The translations under genes and the position numbers were made by a program. Below are positions 45,929 through 58,100 of a DNA stretch of 64,000 nt, one piece after another (the stretch's first letter is position 1; the number at the start of each line of letters is the position of its first letter). This stretch comes from Sorghum bicolor (taxonomy: Eukaryota > Streptophyta > Magnoliopsida > Poales > Poaceae): NCBI RefSeq assembly GCF_000003195.3, contig NC_012871.2, positions 19,660,658 to 19,724,657 of the forward strand, in the 5' to 3' direction. The notes under the pieces are model-generated. The model saw only the letters and a list, made by a program, of their open reading frames with translations. It made no database searches and was not told the DNA's origin.

Positions 45929-46897
45929 TCAGAAGGGTTTCCCTTGCTGAGGTGGAATCAGAACTGGAGGATTTACCAAATAATTCTTGATTTCAACTAG
46001 GGTCAATTGTTGTCCTTTCCCCCAAACAAACTCTTGATCGGCCTTCAACTTAAGCAAAGGACTGAAAGCACGAATTTTACCAGACAAATTAGATATAAAC
46101 CTTCTGATAAAATTTACCTTGTCGATCAAGGATTGGAGCTCAGTCTTAATGGTGGGGGCAACTATTTTGTTGATAGCATCAATGGATCTTCGACTAATTT
46201 CAATCCCCCTTTGATGCACCATGAAACCAAGAAATTGTCCTGCCGATACACCAAATGCACACTTATTGGGATTCATTTTCAAACCATGCTTCCTTGTGCA
46301 TTCTAACACTTTTCGCAAATCGGCAAGATGCTTTGCGAAATCTCCAGACTTAACCACCACATCATCAATATAAATTTCCACCAGCTTGTCGATGAACTCA
46401 TGAAATATAAAATTCATAGCTCTCTGATAAGTAGCACCAGCATTCTTCAAGCCAAAGGTCATGACTATCCATTCAAACAACCCAACATGACCAAAACATC
46501 TGAATGTAGTCTTTGGAATATCCTCTTCAGCCATGAATATTTGATTATATCCTGCATTACCATCCATGAAGCTGATGATCCGATGCCCAGCTATAGCGTC
46601 AACTAGTAGATCGGCAACCGGCATTGGGTAACCATCCATCGGCGTAGCTTTATTGAGATTCCTGAAATCAATGCAAACCCGAAGCTTTCCATTTTTCTTG
46701 TAGACTGGAACAACATTGAAAATCCACTCGGCATACCGACACTGCCGAATAAACTTGGCATCAATAAGCTTGGTTATTTCGGCCTTAATATCAGGAAGAA
46801 TATTAGGATTACATCGGCGAGCTGGCTGTTGATGCGGCCGAAACCCAGACTTGATAGGCAACCGATGTTCAACAATTGATCGGTCCAAACCAGGCAT
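45929..46897 (-). pseudogene. pol: C2 reverse transcriptase
   Basis: A 322-codon open stretch with all RT blocks: VCIDFRNLNKATP, FMDGNAGYNQI, MTFGLKNAGATYQRA, catalytic YIDD at about residues 176-179, and GQFLGFMVHQRGIEI. It ends at a TGA at 45929-45931 just before RNase H. Upstream it is fused out of frame to protease because of a deletion (junction about 46895-46897), so it has no proper N-terminal linker. Confidence 0.9.
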
Positions 46898-46968
46898 ATT
46901 GCCCCCTTAACTGGAGACACGTTCCCTTCAAAATCTTTGAGCATCGTATCGGTCTTGGTCAAATCCTG
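46898..46968 (-). pseudogene. pro: C2 protease, short internal piece
   Basis: Encodes QDLTKT...LKDFEGNVSPVKGAI as in C1 11510-11590, then is joined to RT. It is the continuation of 55137 onward across element B2. The flap and C-terminal half of the protease are deleted. Confidence 0.85.
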
Positions 46969-46973
46969 ATCTC

Positions 46974-48627
46974 TGTTGGGTATTCTTAACATCATTACCA
47001 AAAGTAGACTAAGTTCTCTAAATCTAGTAACGGTGCCAAAAATGCCAAACCTATCCCTCACACCACTTAAGCCAAGTTGTCATCCCCAGCATGATATAAG
47101 AGACGCGGTATTGAAATATGCAATTGCTCTTCTAAATAAATAATGAATGGGATCTGCAAGCGCACAGATTAATACCGATGCAGCATTTTAACCGGGAAGT
47201 ATTCCAGGTATCGTTATTTATATTTTTACCACTGGGAAGGGATTAGCAATCATCACTATTGATTACAGAATAGAATATGAGATTGAGCATCTATCATTGC
47301 ATGTATAATTGAGAACATTATATCTAACTCTTCATACAGGGATAAGTGTCACATAAAGGATATATGAAATAATAATAGTGACAAGGATAACTAATCTGAT
47401 CTAGCCACATAATAAATATGATAAGCACCTCAATTAGATACTCTAGAAAGTCATTAGCATGGTATTAGAACGAACTACAAGAATATTTCCTAAGTTATTC
47501 TCAACTATATAGTCTAGCATATCATAGTTAGTGCAAGCATACTTAGCAATCATTGCGAGACAAGACTACGCCCATGCATAGTGATATTAGCAAGGTAAAT
47601 GAGAAACATAGCAATCACTCCCCTATAATAATGTTGCTCTGCCAGCCCAATACACGAGAGGGGGACTATATAAGAATCAATGAAGCTGTCACTATCACGA
47701 ACCACCCCACGATCTGGCATATTGGGTACAATCGCAGATAAATACGGTATAAGCACCACGCCTACACAATATCTATCATTTACCCATGGATCCGATGGAT
47801 AAACGCTATACGATCCTAAGCATGTATATAGATCCAATCTAACTAAGCCAAGTACATAACTATGATAAACTAAGAACAATATAATCTTGAATATAAACAA
47901 GTAGAGCAAAGTCATAAGCAATATATTGAAATAGAACAAAGTCATATTCATAATATTGAAGAACAAAGATAATTAGAAAGTAATTAGAAGCACAATTAGA
48001 GAATTACCAAGAATCCTCTTGACAGATCCGGAAACCAATCGAAGATTGACTCCTTCTAGTTCTAATCCTATGTAGCTATGCTAATCTAGATATCTAATTG
48101 ATGTGGTGGCTCTAATCTTGATCAGAGGCTTCTTCTCCCTTGAAGAACAATGAATTAGGGTTGAGAGGCTCTTTCCTCCAGGGGCCAGGGGGTCTGGTTT
48201 TATAGTCCCTCCAAGTGAATATGGGCCGTTGGATCAAACCGACATAGATTGTATGGTTTAGATTCATCCTTTACGTCGGTGGAGATCTCCCGCAAAGCAG
48301 AGTCCTGATTGGACTCAGGAGGTGGGCGGGCGCCCTGACCAACTGGGCGGGCGCCCAGGGTCAGGCCCCGTTTCGCCTCCGCTTCGGACTCGTGGCTTCT
48401 GGAGTCTTCTAGATGTAAGATAATTGCGCGGCACGTTAATATCTCTAAGTAATCCCGACGTGTGGGCCTTTCTTCCGTATTTCCTGATAACCCCCTGCAG
48501 AAATAGACAAACACCAAAACTCGTGGAATTCTGTCAGAGAAAACCCTAAGTCTAGATCTTGATTTCATTTGGATCCTTTTCTTTATTTATTTGATAATTA
48601 AATTTGATACTTAAGGACCGTCAACAA
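46974..48627 (-). repeat. B2 3' LTR (1654 bp)
   Basis: TGTTGGGTATTC...ACCGTCAACA. GGGCGGGCGCCC at 48324-48335 and 48345-48356. The small frame 47550-47966 recurs in all B LTRs at the same place and is not taken as a gene. Confidence 0.93.
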
Positions 48628-50673
48628 ACTCCCCCAAGCTTACCTCTTGCTCGTCCCTGAGCAAGGATAGACTCAGCTATGGATCATAAGTTGTTGCAAT
48701 ATTTAAAAATTGAAGGTACACATGCTTTTAAATAAGGTCTCATCTCTGAGTTAGAGTAAACTGTCAAGACTTAAAACTTACTTACTTTACCTTCACCATG
48801 GGACTTGTAACCGTCACTTCTGTCTTGAGTTAAAAGATAGAACAGTCTAGCCAAGTGCCATGTCTCTTATTCTTGATCAGCTATAGCTCTGGGGTTTTTG
48901 TAGATTTTCAAATAAAACTCAGAGATTCCTTGTATGACTCTCTCAGATCTCTCTTTTGTGGTATTTCTGGATCCTTACCAAGGCAGTGATGGTATATGCC
49001 TTCTCTCAAGATATGTGGTATTTGTGGTATAAAGCATAGTGACATTGTCTTCTCTCTCACCCTACTCTAATAAGGCTTTTATATCTGGAGCTCATAGGTG
49101 GGAGATAAAGTATACATACTTACAAGACATTTATTGCATAGTCAAACCATGGATCCAAAGAAACATACCTTCCTTGCTTTTGAAACTTTATGAGGAGAAT
49201 GAGATGGTCTTCTTTTTTCTTTTCTCTCAGGTGGGTATCTTGTACCCCTAATTCTACTGTCGGACACTTGTCCATTTTTACCTCTCGTCTCACTTTTCTT
49301 TTGTTTCGAGGTTCCGAGCACTTGCTCCTTTTTATTTCCTCGTATATTTTTTTATTTTTTTTTGAGCACTCATCTCATGAGATAATATAGCAAGTGGTAG
49401 TAACAAGATAACTTGAGCATTTATTTCATAAGGGAAAACAGAAATATTTTTGGTTATTCTCTCCCAAATTAGGAGTAGAATATTTTTGGGTGATTCTGGA
49501 GATGGAATGGGTGGATATATGTGGATGGTACTTCCGGAGTAGAAGTAGCATATATGAGTGAACGTGCAAGTGAAATCTTGATTTAACCACATGACAAGCT
49601 CCTAAGGGTCTACACAGCTTGACCACACTCAATGCTCATAAGTAGTAAATATTAAATGTGTGGCTCAAAGTCTAGCAAGCATGTATATATGGCTGTGGTA
49701 GGAATTTAAACTCTCATCATACAGGAACTCGTCATGCAACATTTTAAAGATTTTTAAAGATAAAATTCTCTAGAATTCTAGCATCTCTAGGAACAGATAA
49801 ACAGCAGCTCAACCTTCCCATATCGTATCCGTTAACAACTTAGACTTCAGATCAAGTTTTCATCCCACAAGTTTAGGTCTAGAGCAAGCTTTAAATTATA
49901 ACAGTTATGTCTAAACTTGAGAGAAAACTTAAAATGTGCAAATTACGTAGAGCAACTATTCATCATATTCATGCTTAAGTTTTATTTAGATACAGATTAG
50001 CATAGCCACTTTATTTATTTATTAAACACACTAAGCAAAAGACATATATATATATAAGCATAAAATCCTTATTTGGTTTTCCATAGTTTATGTGTATTTA
50101 TATTCTAAAATAATATAAGTATAAAGATAGATAGAAATACTTATCGAGATAAATGGAGGTGCTCTCCCCCAAGCTTAATTTTGACGTAATTTCCCTTGAT
50201 GTAGCTAGCAGGTGGCAGAGGTGTATTTGAAAGTCAGCAGCATTCTGACAGCGATTAGAATGTTCTCCGTCTGCTAGTCTTCTTGATTCTTAAATTCTAT
50301 GGAGTTCAAATAGACAACAAAGCTTGTGGAACTGGTTAAGTGTTAGCATAAATATCTAGCCTTTATCATGTTGAGACTCCTTAATAAATATTACTCCCTG
50401 TTTTTATATTTTTATTTTATTAGAGCAGAAAAATAATTATTTTATTTTTATGCCACCACAGTGAATGTACTTATGGGTTTTATGCCACTCGTATACTCAC
50501 ATGGGGCTTACTGTTTTTCATATTTTTATTTTCTTTTATTTTTAAGATAGTATGAATATGATTAACTAAGTAAAATATTTAAAATAATTGAAAGGGAAAG
50601 GATAACTACCAAGTTTACCTCTTGGCAAGGCGTTCGGTGTTTTTAAGTCCTCCGAACGGGACTCTTCATTTTC
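48628..50673 (-). other. B2 3' non-coding region with polypurine tract
   Basis: Purine tract on minus (AAGCTTGGGGGAGTT, 48628-48642). The rest is AT-rich without a supported ORF and is homologous to B1 17053-19212. The pol genes of an autonomous element are missing from this interval. Confidence 0.72.
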
Positions 50674-53319
50674 TTAATCGTCCTGAGGTTCGTTGGGTGG
50701 CGTAGTCGGTACTTCCGGCGGCGCCTCCTCTTCATGTATAGTTATCTTCATTTTCCATACCTGACTTGGTGCTTCCGTCTCCTCTGGATAATTCTGTTTA
50801 AACTCTACGTCTTCTGACCTTATAACTTCTCCTTCATAGTCTGCCCATCCGTCCCTGATGATCTGCCTCCTCTGGTTGCGGTTGCGTCGCTTTCTTACCT
50901 GCTTAGATTCTTCAACGATATAGTTAGGGTCAGTAAAATAACGGCGTACCTTCTCTGAGGGGAAGTGCATATGGACTTCTCCGGTTCCAATGTAGATAAT
51001 TGCTTTAACGGTGCTGAGGAACGGTCTTCCAAGGATGATGGGTGGATCATACTCGTCTTCTCCCATGTCAATAACTTGAAAGTCTGTGTAGACAAAGTGA
51101 TCGTCTATTTTGACTGGGACATCAGATACTATTCCTTTAACTTCTCGAAATGTCTGATCTGCCATCTGGAGTTGAATGTATGTTGGTCTTAGTGGCATGG
51201 TTCCGAACAAGAGCCGATAGGTGACTGCGGCCATTATGTTGAAGCCCGATCCGGTGTCGCAAGTCGTCTTGTAGAAGTTGTATCCATTTATGGAGCAGTA
51301 GATGCTTGGCATTCCTGGGTCGTCCTTCTTGGTCAAAAGAGGTGACTTAAGTTGGTGATCTTGGCCTCCATGAACTACAGTGACCATCTTAGCTGACTCG
51401 GTCCACACTTGCTTGTTCCTGTTCCTCCTGTTGGTCCTCTTCCTTGACTTACGTCTGGATTGATCTGGAATTTGGGTAGTCTTGTTCTTGAAGAAAAATG
51501 TCTCCTTCCTCCCTTTGACGTAGAAACTGATCTTGGCGGCACTAGCGTAGATGATAGCTCCCGTGGTGTTCAAGAATGGCCTCCCTAGGATGATAGGTGC
51601 TCTCTCATCATTTCTGGTCTCTACCACTACGAAGTCTGCTAGAGCATATAAGGTACCAACTCGGACGCAAAGGTTCTTCAATATTCCCTTTGGAAAAGTT
51701 ATCGTCTGATCTGCAAACTGCAAACACATGGTTGTTTCTAATAAAGGATATGTAAAGAATTTTTCATAGAGTACCCTGGGTATAATGTTGACACTGGAGC
51801 CAAAGTTGCAGAGTGCTTCTGGAACGTCCACCATGCCGATGGAGATCGGGATGACGGGACGTCCTGGATCGCCGCTCTTGACCGGCAGAAGGTCAGTAGA
51901 GAATTCAGTGACGGGGTTACTCCAATTACCTCCATCAAACATGTCTACAAGATTTGCAGATTCTAATTCTTCCGGTTGTGATGGTATACCGGGGTTAGTA
52001 GTAGGAACAGCAGCAGCTATTTGATTTAACTGGGATTCAATCATTTTATTAAAGCTAATTTGATTCTTGATGGCAATAGAGAAATTATCCATTCTATTAT
52101 TTATATTTTCTAGCATTTTATCATTAGATGCCAATTTCTTAGATAGGTTATCCATTAGCTTTCCTTGATTAGACACTAACTCTCTCAAAGGTGGAAAATT
52201 ACTATTATTGTTGTAAGAATTGTTACCTTGATAATTACCTGAGTAGTTAGGCCTCTGTTGATTCCAACCTTGATTTTGTTGAGGACGGTTGTAGTAGTTG
52301 TTGTTGTTGATGATGTAGTTCACATCCTCAAGTATCTCAGGGCAGTGGTTGCCTGAGTGTCCAGTGTCTCCACACTCCTCACAAGTCATGTGAGAGTCGT
52401 ATATGTGCATAACTTCTTTCTTGTCTCCAGCTCTATCGTCGAGCTTCTTCATGAGCAGGTCTAGCTTTGCAGACAGCATGTCTACCTCCTTCAGCTGATG
52501 CATACCTCCACCTCTCTTGCGTGTCTGGGTCCTCTCTTCATTCCAGCTTTGGTTGGACGCCATCTTCTCCACAAGAGCTGTGGCTTGTGGTATAGTAAGT
52601 GATAAGAATGCTCCTCCAGCTGCAGCATCCATGGTCTCTCGGGCACTGTTGCCGAGTCCATGATAAAACGTCTGCATCAGTAGCCAACTTTCCATTCCAT
52701 GATGGGGACATTCTAGGATGTAGTCTTGAAAGCACTCCCATGCTTCTGGAACAGATTCATCATTTTGTTGCTGAAAACTTGTAATCTTCCCACGGAGAGC
52801 ATTGGTCTTGCCCATGGGAAAGAACTTAGCCAGGAAGTTTGTTGAGCAGAGTGCCCACGTAGTATTCTTCTCTTTTGTAGCGTAGAACCACTGCTTCGCT
52901 CTTCCTAACAGTGAGAATGGGAAGAGGCAAAGTAGTATAGCATCTTTGGAAACTCCTGATATGGTGAATGTGTTGCAAATCTCCAGGAAGTGTTGTAAAT
53001 GAGCACTAGCATCTTCGTGTGCCTTCCCACAGAACTGGTTGGATTGCACCATGTTGATAAGTCCAGGCTTGAGCTCAACGTTGCCATCGATCTCTACAGC
53101 AGGTCCAGTGCGGATGTTGTCCGTAGTGGGAGCTGAGAACTCGCGGATTGATTTGTTCGCCATGGCTTCGAACTCTGAAGACAAGTTCCGGTGATCTTCT
53201 TGATTGGATGAAGCTTCTTGCTGAAGTGTTGATGATCTCTTCTTGAGCTTGGCTCTCGTCTTCTTGAATAATGCTTCGAGATTGTCAACAAAATTTCCTG
53301 GAAGATGTCTTCTATTCAT
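50674..53319 (-). CDS. gag-pro: B2 Gag polyprotein with tandem retropepsin domains (intact)
   Basis: 881 residues from an ATG at 53317-53319. Residues ~90-240: retrotransposon gag core (FPFSLLGRAKQWFYAT). 313-326: zinc knuckle CX2CX4HX4C. 330-375: Asn/Tyr/Gln-rich. ~485-605: retropepsin 1 with ALCNFGSSVNI and APIILGRPFLNT; its catalytic Asp is Asn505 (codon 51805-51807). ~605-660: basic linker (RRKSRKRTNRRNRNK). ~665-790: retropepsin 2 with intact TCDTGSGFNIM (Asp688) and PPIILGRPFLST. The acidic C-terminus ends at a stop just before the non-coding region. Retropepsins normally work as homodimers of one domain; two domains in one chain is unusual. No polymerase follows, so the element needs RT and integrase from elsewhere. 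Confidence 0.92.
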   Translation of the reverse strand: MNRRHLPGNFVDNLEALFKKTRAKLKKRSSTLQQEASSNQEDHRNLSSEFEAMANKSIREFSAPTTDNIRTGPAVEIDGNVELKPGLINMVQSNQFCGKAHEDASAHLQHFLEICNTFTISGVSKDAILLCLFPFSLLGRAKQWFYATKEKNTTWALCSTNFLAKFFPMGKTNALRGKITSFQQQNDESVPEAWECFQDYILECPHHGMESWLLMQTFYHGLGNSARETMDAAAGGAFLSLTIPQATALVEKMASNQSWNEERTQTRKRGGGMHQLKEVDMLSAKLDLLMKKLDDRAGDKKEVMHIYDSHMTCEECGDTGHSGNHCPEILEDVNYIINNNNYYNRPQQNQGWNQQRPNYSGNYQGNNSYNNNSNFPPLRELVSNQGKLMDNLSKKLASNDKMLENINNRMDNFSIAIKNQISFNKMIESQLNQIAAAVPTTNPGIPSQPEELESANLVDMFDGGNWSNPVTEFSTDLLPVKSGDPGRPVIPISIGMVDVPEALCNFGSSVNIIPRVLYEKFFTYPLLETTMCLQFADQTITFPKGILKNLCVRVGTLYALADFVVVETRNDERAPIILGRPFLNTTGAIIYASAAKISFYVKGRKETFFFKNKTTQIPDQSRRKSRKRTNRRNRNKQVWTESAKMVTVVHGGQDHQLKSPLLTKKDDPGMPSIYCSINGYNFYKTTCDTGSGFNIMAAVTYRLLFGTMPLRPTYIQLQMADQTFREVKGIVSDVPVKIDDHFVYTDFQVIDMGEDEYDPPIILGRPFLSTVKAIIYIGTGEVHMHFPSEKVRRYFTDPNYIVEESKQVRKRRNRNQRRQIIRDGWADYEGEVIRSEDVEFKQNYPEETEAPSQVWKMKITIHEEEAPPEVPTTPPNEPQDD

Positions 53320-53453
53320 ACATTCCCCTGCATAAGATAAAATAGAAAAATATCGGGGTAAAACTGTATGAGAGAATAGATAAGCTCAATCATATTAGTG
53401 ATGCGAATGATAACTCAAAATCTTTTATTCTATTCCTGATTATTAATCAACCT

Positions 53454-53471
53454 TCCCCGGCAACAGTGCCA
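53454..53471 (-). other. B2 primer-binding site, mutated
   Basis: TGGCACTGTTGCCGGGGA on minus, two changes from the B1 and D site, 8 nt inside the 5' LTR. Confidence 0.75.
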
Positions 53472-53479
53472 AAAATGCT

Positions 53480-55131
53480 TGTTGGGTATTCTTAACATCA
53501 TTACCAAAAGTAGACTAAGTTCTCTAAATCTAGTAACGGTGCCAAAAATGCCAAACCTATCCCTCACACCACTTAAGCCAAGTTGTCATCCCCAGCATGA
53601 TATAAGAGACGCGGTATTGAAATATGTAATTGCTCTTCTAAATAAATAATGAATGGGATCTGCAAGCGCACAGGTTAATACCGATGCAGCATTTTAACCG
53701 GGAAGTATTCCAGGTATCGTTATTTATATTTTTACCACTGGGAAGGGATTAGCAATCATCACTATTGATTACAGAATAGAATATGAGATTGAGCATCTAT
53801 CATTGCATGTATAATTGAGAACATTATATCTAACTCTTCATACAGGGATAAGTGTCACATAAAGGATATATGAAATAATAATAGTGACAAGGATAACTAA
53901 TCTGATCTAGCCACATAATAAATATGATAAGCACCTCAATTAGATACTCTAGAAAGTCATTAGCATGGTATTAGAACGAACTACAAGAATATTCCCTAAG
54001 TTATTCTCAACTATATAGTCTAGCATATCATAGTTAGTGCAAGCATACTTAGCAATCATTGCGAGACAAGACTACACCCATGCATAGTGATATTAGCAAG
54101 GTAAATGAGAAACATAGCAATCACTCCCCTGTAATAATATTGCTCTGCCAGCCCAATACACGAGAGGGGGACTATATAAGAATCAATGAAGCTGTCACTA
54201 TCACGAACCACCCCACGATCTGGCATATTGGGTACAATCGCAGATAAATATGGTATAAGCACCACGCCTACACAATATCTATCATTTACCCATGGATCCG
54301 ATGGATAAACGCTATACGATCCTAAGCATGTATATAGATCCAATCTAACTAAGCCAAGTACATAACTATGATAAACTAAGAACCATATAATCTTGAATAT
54401 AAGCAAGTAGAGCAAAGTCATAAGCAATATATTGAAATAGAACAAAGTCATATTCATAATATTGAAGAACAAAGATAATTAGAAAGTAATTAGAAGCACA
54501 ATTAGAGAATTACCAAGAATCCTCTTGACAGATCCGGAAACCAATCGAAGATTGACTCCTTCTAGTTCTAATCCTATGTAGCTATGCTAATCTAGATATC
54601 TAATTGATGTGGTGGCTCTAATCTTGATCAGAGGCTTCTTCTCCCTTGAAGAACAATGAATTAGGGTTGAGAGGCTCTTTCCTCCAGGGGCCAGGGGGTC
54701 TGGTTTTATAGTCCCTCCAAGTGAATATGGGCCGTTGGATCAAACCGACATAGATTGTATGGTTTAGATTCATCCTTTAGGTCGGTGGAGATCTCCCGCA
54801 AAGCAGAGTCCTGATTGGACTCAGGAGGTGGGCGGGCGCCCTGACCAACTGGGCGGGCGCCCAGGGTCAGGCCCCGTTTCGCCTCCGCTTCGGACTCGTG
54901 GCTTCTGGAGTCTTCTAGATGTAAGATAATTGCGCGGCACGTTAATATCTCTAAGTAATCCCGACGTGTGGGTCTTTCTTCCGTATTTCCTGATAACCCC
55001 TGCAGAAATAGACAAACACCAAAACTCGTGGAATTCTGTCAGATAAAACCCTAAGTCTAGATCTTGATTTCATTTGGATCCTTTTCTTTATTTATTTGAT
55101 AATTAAATTTGATACTTAAGGACCGTCAACA
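53480..55131 (-). repeat. B2 5' LTR (1652 bp)
   Basis: TG...CA bounded, TATAAAA on minus at 54704-54710, GC motifs at 54830-54841 and 54851-54862. Confidence 0.93.
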
Positions 55132-55136
55132 ATCTC

Positions 55137-58100
55137 CTTTCCCAATCTTCCGATACACTGCGTTTGGCATGATATTGATAGCAGCTCCACCATCAATTAA
55201 AATCTTGGTCATTGGCTGACCATCAACCCTTCCTTTGACAAACAGAGCCTTAAGATGCTGCCTTTCATCATCGGAAGGCTTTTCAAATATGGCTGTCATT
55301 GGATCCAGAGCCAACTGAGCTATTTGGTCGGAAAACTCCAGCTCATCATCACTAGACGGCGCCAGGAATTCCATCGGCAACATAAATACCATGTTGACGT
55401 CTGCCGATGGCCCTTTCCCCTTAGGATCTGATTGCTGATCCCCAGATTGACCAGAGTTCTCGCCCTTGCTTAACTCCTCTCGCCTCTCGCACTGCAGTCT
55501 TCTCTTCTGTGTCCTGGTCAACCCCTCTAAACACCATGGAGGTAGTTGCTGCTGCCTCACCGATGGGCGACGACTCTCCCTTGACTCCATCCGATAAGTA
55601 TTGGCGTCTCTGCAGAAAATGAACTCATCGGGAACCCGCGCATTAGCCATCTCTTCAAGTTCTTCCTGGTTCCTGGGAAAATATTGAACACGATCGCCAA
55701 GCCTGTCGTGCACACTGAGCCTGCCCCCAGCCGATCATGAACGGACGCTCTCCCCCTAATCGGCCCATCAAATCGCCGATTACCATCGTGATAACGCCGA
55801 TCGGATCTGTCATACCGATCATAACCGTTGCACTCAGGACAATCTCTGATAGTTGGAAGCTTGATATTCTCCTCCCAGCAATGGATGAAGAACGGACAAT
55901 TCCTGTGATCCCTATGCCGATTCCACTCTTGTCGGCGTCTTTCTTCTTCCCGACGATAATCTTCCTGCTAGCGCCGATACCGATCCTCACATTGTTGCCA
56001 AGTTTCCCGAGGCCTTCTGTGAGTTATCACGATACCAGATCGGGGAGGCCTTCCTGAATTAGTTCCTTCCTGGATTAAGCCTTTTCCTTTTGCATCGGCA
56101 GTAGTGACCTGATGCTGGGGATCTACCGATGCACCTCTTTCAGCTGCTTCCGACGTCAAGACTTTGGCCTTTCCCTTAGCATCCAGCATGTTTGTTGGGA
56201 AGGGATGTTGATCAATCTTCATCGGCTTCTGAGTTTTGGAGCTGTCAAATTTGATCCTTCCAGATTCTATAGCCGATTGCAGCTGCTGTCTAAAAACTTT
56301 ACACTCATTAGTGTCGTGAGAAGTTGCATTGTGCCACTTATAATATTTCATCCTTTTCAATTCCTCAGCCGACGGGATCACATGATTGGGTGACAATTTG
56401 ATTTGACTCTCTTGAAGTAGAAAGTCAAATATCCTATCGGCCTTAGTGATGTCAAACGCGAACTTCTCTGGCTCTTTATGTCCAAAAGGACAAGACATCG
56501 GCTTTTTATTTTTCACCCATTCTGCCAAGCCGATGACTGGTTCTTCATCTGAGTCCGAGCTTGCAGCTTCATCCACAAATGATACATTTTTATTCCATGC
56601 TCTTTTGGGCTCGAAAGGCTTGATATCTTGATCAGAAATTCTCTGCACCAAATGACTTAAGCTTTCAAACTCCTGAGACGCATACTTGTCCCTTATGTGC
56701 GGCAATAAACCCTGGAAAGCCAAATCGGCTAGCTGCCGATCATCCAGAACCAGGCTATAGCATTTGTTCTTGACCTCCCGTATCCTTTGCACAAAACTTT
56801 CAACCGATTCATCATTGCGTTGCCTCAATTTGACCAAATCGGTGATCTTCTTCTCATGGACACAAGAAAAGAAATATTTGTGGAACTGCTTCTCTAGATC
56901 GGCCCAAATAACCACTGAGTTGGGAGGTAATGATATAAACCAAGTAAAAGCCGATCCAGATAATGACGACGAGAATAAGCGAACCCTTAACTCGTCCCTG
57001 TTAGCAGCTTCTCCGCACTAGATAATGAACCTGTTGACGTGCTCCATGGTTGACGTGTCATCTTGCCCAGAAAACTTAGTAAAATCTGGTACCTTGTACC
57101 GATTTGGAAGTGGGATCAAATCATATGCGAAAGGATACGGTGTCCGATAAGAGTAAGTGTTGACTTTGGGTTTTATCCCAAATTGGTCTCTCATCACTTC
57201 AGCAATCTTATCAGGCCAATAAGCATCGGCATCTTGCCGATGAGGCGGTTGCGGATCCGGCACCTGCTGGTAAGCTTCCACGTGTCTGTGCGGCGTACGA
57301 TCTGTATGGAACATTGGGTTAACCATTTGGCCACCCACCTGCTGACCACCAAAGTGTTGTGCGCTGATCTGTTGTCCGCCGATTTGCTGCCCAAGATTCA
57401 TTGGCTGGTTAGGTAGTCCCTGATTATGGAACCCAGGGTAGATCTGGCCTTGCTGGAACCCTGTAGCCTGATGATTCTGTTGGGGCGTTTGCGGAAAGAC
57501 TTGCTGCCCAAGCCATCCACTATTAGCGTTCATCGGCATAGGTCCTACTGATGACTGGTAATTGGGCATCATCATTGAATTGACATACCCTGGCTGAGTC
57601 ATAAGTCTCTGTTGCATCAGCATTGAGTTTGCCGATGCGTTAGGCATCTGGAAAGTTGGAGCTTGAGAGTTCTCAGTGTAAGGTCTCGCAGTGGTGGTTG
57701 TAGTATACTGGGGACTCTGATTCATCAGCATATTTGGAGGTGTCGATGCCATAGGAGCCTTGCCTCTCATATCGGTTGCCTGAGATGTGCCAGGTGTCTT
57801 CAAGTATTCCGGGGGCATACCAAAACCCCACCAGTTAGGAGGAGGGACTGGTCCTGACATTGCCGATGCCAATAGATCTGTAGTGAGCTTAATCTGCTCA
57901 TCTGAAGTTGGTGGATTAGTTGTCATCGGCGTAGATTGTGCATTAGTGACTCCCAACGTGCTTGGAGGAACAGTAGTCTGTGTACTCGCAGCGGCTGTAG
58001 CAGCCGATGGAGCTGTGACCACCGGTGACCCTGGCTGATGATGAGAGGGGCCCACATAATCTGGTGGCAATTGTCCTTCCTTGAAAGTTCTAGCCACGGT

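Larger units (their letters stand above)
46974..55131 (-). mobile_element. Element B2: young, structurally complete non-autonomous Athila-like element
   Basis: LTRs 46974-48627 and 53480-55131 differ by fewer than about 15 positions by eye. TSD atctc (46969-46973, 55132-55136). One intact gag with two protease domains; no RT, RNase H or integrase. Same family as B1, which is one of its outer hosts. Confidence 0.94.
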
